From contig NZ_CDOI01000142.1 in the NCBI RefSeq assembly GCF_000827555.1, positions 1 through 58,190 on the forward strand: a stretch of DNA of 58,190 nt, written 5' to 3'. How positions within the stretch are numbered: position 1 is the first letter of the stretch; each line of letters begins with the position of its first letter. Positions 57,301 through 58,190 of the stretch are shown in pieces. Origin of the DNA: Capnocytophaga canis. Its GTDB lineage: Bacteria; Bacteroidota; Bacteroidia; Flavobacteriales; Flavobacteriaceae. The translations under genes were made by a program, and so were the position numbers. The notes beneath the pieces were generated by a model. It had not been told where the DNA came from and searched no databases. It saw only the letters and a program-made list of their open reading frames with translations.

Positions 57301-58190
57301 AACGCTTTGGATCTTAGTTTGACATCTCGTTATGTGAATGGTAGTAATACGCCTTTATCCGAATTATCTCCGACTTCTGATGCGTTCTTATATGAGATCC
57401 GCTACAGAAACAGTGGTGGTGAGCACATCACTACTGCTACGATGACTGTAGTGTTACCATCAAACAGCAATGTTACTTTAGACGGAAGCCCGATGCTAAC
57501 AGCAGCCTCAATGGGAAGTTTTGTGCCTACATACACCTATGACACGGCGAGTCGTACCTACCAATTTGTCATTCCTGGCGAAACCTTACGACAAGCATCT
57601 GCTGAACGAATAATCCGTATTCCATTAAGAATCACTGGAGGTTGTGAACAAGCTATTAAACCATGCTTGGATCATCTGTTAGCAAATACTTCTGTAGTTT
57701 TTGGAGGTGGCCCTGCGGGTTGTAGTTTGGCTCCGCAAATGCGCACACACACAACTACTATCAAAATTAACACCGACAGTTGTCAGCGTCAGGAATTATT
57801 CTGTGGTGAAGAGGTTGTTCTTACTTCAACGGAAGGCTTTGACAGTTATCAGTGGTACAAAAATGGTGTTGCAATTCCTGGAGCTAACACCGCCTCTTTA
57901 ACAAGTAGCGGAGCGGGAATCTACAAAGTTATCAAAACCAACACTTGCAGCGGAATAACGGTAACTAACTCAGAAACTGTCAATTTAGTAGCTCCTGCTG
58001 TAGCCATTGACCCAATAAGAGCATTGGCAAACAATATCGGTATGGTGTGTTCGAACAACGGACTTTGGACGAGTTTATTTTTCTTGTGTGAATCGAATTC
58101 ACGACTATTGACGGTGAGTTTCCAAAACACTAACTTTATATGGCAACGAGCCAATGGCTCCTGCCCAGCTCCATTCCAAGGATGTCCGTA
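54373..58190 (+). CDS. giant SprB-like surface protein with HYR domain, N-terminal part
   Basis: The frame is open from the ATG at 54373 to the window end (1272 codons plus two bases), so the gene continues beyond it. Signal peptide MKNLLLTFVFLCTVWVTQAQ. The mature part repeats short units ending in a GxYxVxVxD-type strand, such as RAGTYTVTVMDQ, PPGEYIVTVTDACGN, PTGEYRVEFYN and PTGKYKVITAHRCG, similar to SprB repeats of gliding adhesins. At about 896-974 is an HYR domain (VSWTVSATDNCPPVTVSS, then PLGVTTVTYTFTD). Later an Ig-like unit reads YQWYKNGVAIPGAN. Expected to leave by type IX secretion and sit on the cell surface; the C-terminal sorting domain would be outside the window. Confidence 0.88.
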   Translation, partial: MKNLLLTFVFLCTVWVTQAQTPCIDSFTATPTPGSCFSDATLKVELPAGCTGNYLAVLTPPEGTGNVEYQQLTGTPASYTFNALRAGTYTVTVMDQDSGIQTAPKIVNVTSSYVIMNIQEIKQSPPTCLTQRNGKITFRIPTGGTGPFRVSVEDPNGNVLYAPEDFARPTGSNVISIEGSGSNSIPLGNVVLVIEDLAGDVVQCGETRRIPMVMTGTIVQNYECLGVGVKPQSFERDPSGVCKYRMTYSSHLLTGGGYIYSNLSGAERTVLDNLMKQSGTFVVENVTKGTITDFSSSFSGGWYYTDYAFEENDEIKVRVRVNILTVPPIFERDDHFKFEEVTQQAAPTVSYGISRTADCIPVEKLYIYVNKYNGFRTYNHLMFPTDNNKRMSFHIRWAVKNNTDLMNHVDVYKFDEGTNTWTGPLTTGIIKSNNHIDVTAHGAGKYKVKYRLNAHEGCYPDAEKEVEIKVPPLPKPPLENTINVLQPGLGIYEGTGYIYNYFYGNNMKLHLARTDGQTSVSFQTKLPLETDTYTRTVKFPIEFTNNGGTRNIGDLPPGEYIVTVTDACGNIASKTLTVTGRLPIKYQETITKDCQLGTYTYNFDRNDPLARNMQATLQRKTVNASGVVTWVSMTTTHPRISGYTNTFVNIPTGEYRVEFYNYYYTYIAPNGSKSSHSGYSFLEEALNGNPYFHGSTYAQNFRDYAYFEIKEQEIIDPDIISSSCDASTPAYVAVNINNPHVISYPLTYSLINPITNAVVASQTYSSGGTSHVFSNIPTGKYKVITAHRCGSVPKDVEVLANNFYPPRMIPLVNRPDVCSPANVILNFTGIESLYDIRWFKLDEQDNRVGGALHTGRVFLTTVTKTTTFEVEYNLKQSIICNQGEIKSLRRTITIPHDDEAPVVAPIPDITQRLPLGRCLAPVSWTVSATDNCPPVTVSSTHTPGDEFPLGVTTVTYTFTDLSGNTTTRTFLVTVLSNALDLSLTSRYVNGSNTPLSELSPTSDAFLYEIRYRNSGGEHITTATMTVVLPSNSNVTLDGSPMLTAASMGSFVPTYTYDTASRTYQFVIPGETLRQASAERIIRIPLRITGGCEQAIKPCLDHLLANTSVVFGGGPAGCSLAPQMRTHTTTIKINTDSCQRQELFCGEEVVLTSTEGFDSYQWYKNGVAIPGANTASLTSSGAGIYKVIKTNTCSGITVTNSETVNLVAPAVAIDPIRALANNIGMVCSNNGLWTSLFFLCESNSRLLTVSFQNTNFIWQRANGSCPAPFQGCP

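Overview
The window is AT-rich bacterial DNA from a member of the Bacteroidota, most likely a Flavobacteriaceae close to Capnocytophaga (inferred from gene content and codon style, not from a database search). The indicators are Bacteroidota-type promoters (TAnnTTTG at -7, with or without a TTG/TTTG at -33), a monomeric NADP isocitrate dehydrogenase, a one-piece hybrid two-component regulator with TPR, kinase, receiver and AraC parts, a SprB-like giant surface protein, a tRNA without encoded CCA, and many Cys-lipidated or 'AQ'-ending signal peptides.

Layout. 1-14.2 kb is mostly housekeeping: end of menA, a UPF0173 metallo-hydrolase-fold protein with a damaged metal site, purK, two paralogous secreted YD-repeat-like proteins, acpP-fabF-rnc, a DinB protein, ribosomal protein L31 type B, a TerB/DnaJ membrane protein, an SRP RNA gene on the minus strand, ndk-apt, then (minus) a zapB-like gene, zapA, a probable 6S RNA and rny, and a GTG-started HD phosphohydrolase. 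14.2-25 kb holds ruvX and a large lipoprotein (minus), radC and polA (plus), then a PhnA-like gene, rnpA, an M1 peptidase and an AraC regulator (minus). 25-31 kb (minus) has an M14 carboxypeptidase lipoprotein, an arginase-fold protein lacking metal ligands, and the hybrid two-component regulator.

30.9-37 kb is the accessory-looking part. An 899-base gap between the hybrid regulator and a leucine-rich-repeat lipoprotein contains two copies of a 15-bp direct repeat, a promoter, and three successive hairpins with an almost constant 13-nt loop and different but compensating 8-9 bp stems. Downstream is a run of five secreted or lipid-anchored proteins of unknown function, then a spermidine-synthase-like protein. 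I regard the regulator, repeats, hairpin leader and lipoprotein run as the best candidate for an undescribed system.

37-54 kb returns to core genes: icd, a DUF1835 protein, a CAU-anticodon tRNA, a decayed IS5-type element inserted in an IS256-like transposase remnant, an M24 aminopeptidase, then (minus) a SNF2 helicase, yggS, dapD and trpS, then a creatininase-family protein, a LysM/periplasmic-binding protein and rplS with a structured leader, and (minus) alanine dehydrogenase. From 54.4 kb to the end runs the first 1272 codons of a SprB-like surface protein with an HYR domain, probably a type IX secretion substrate.
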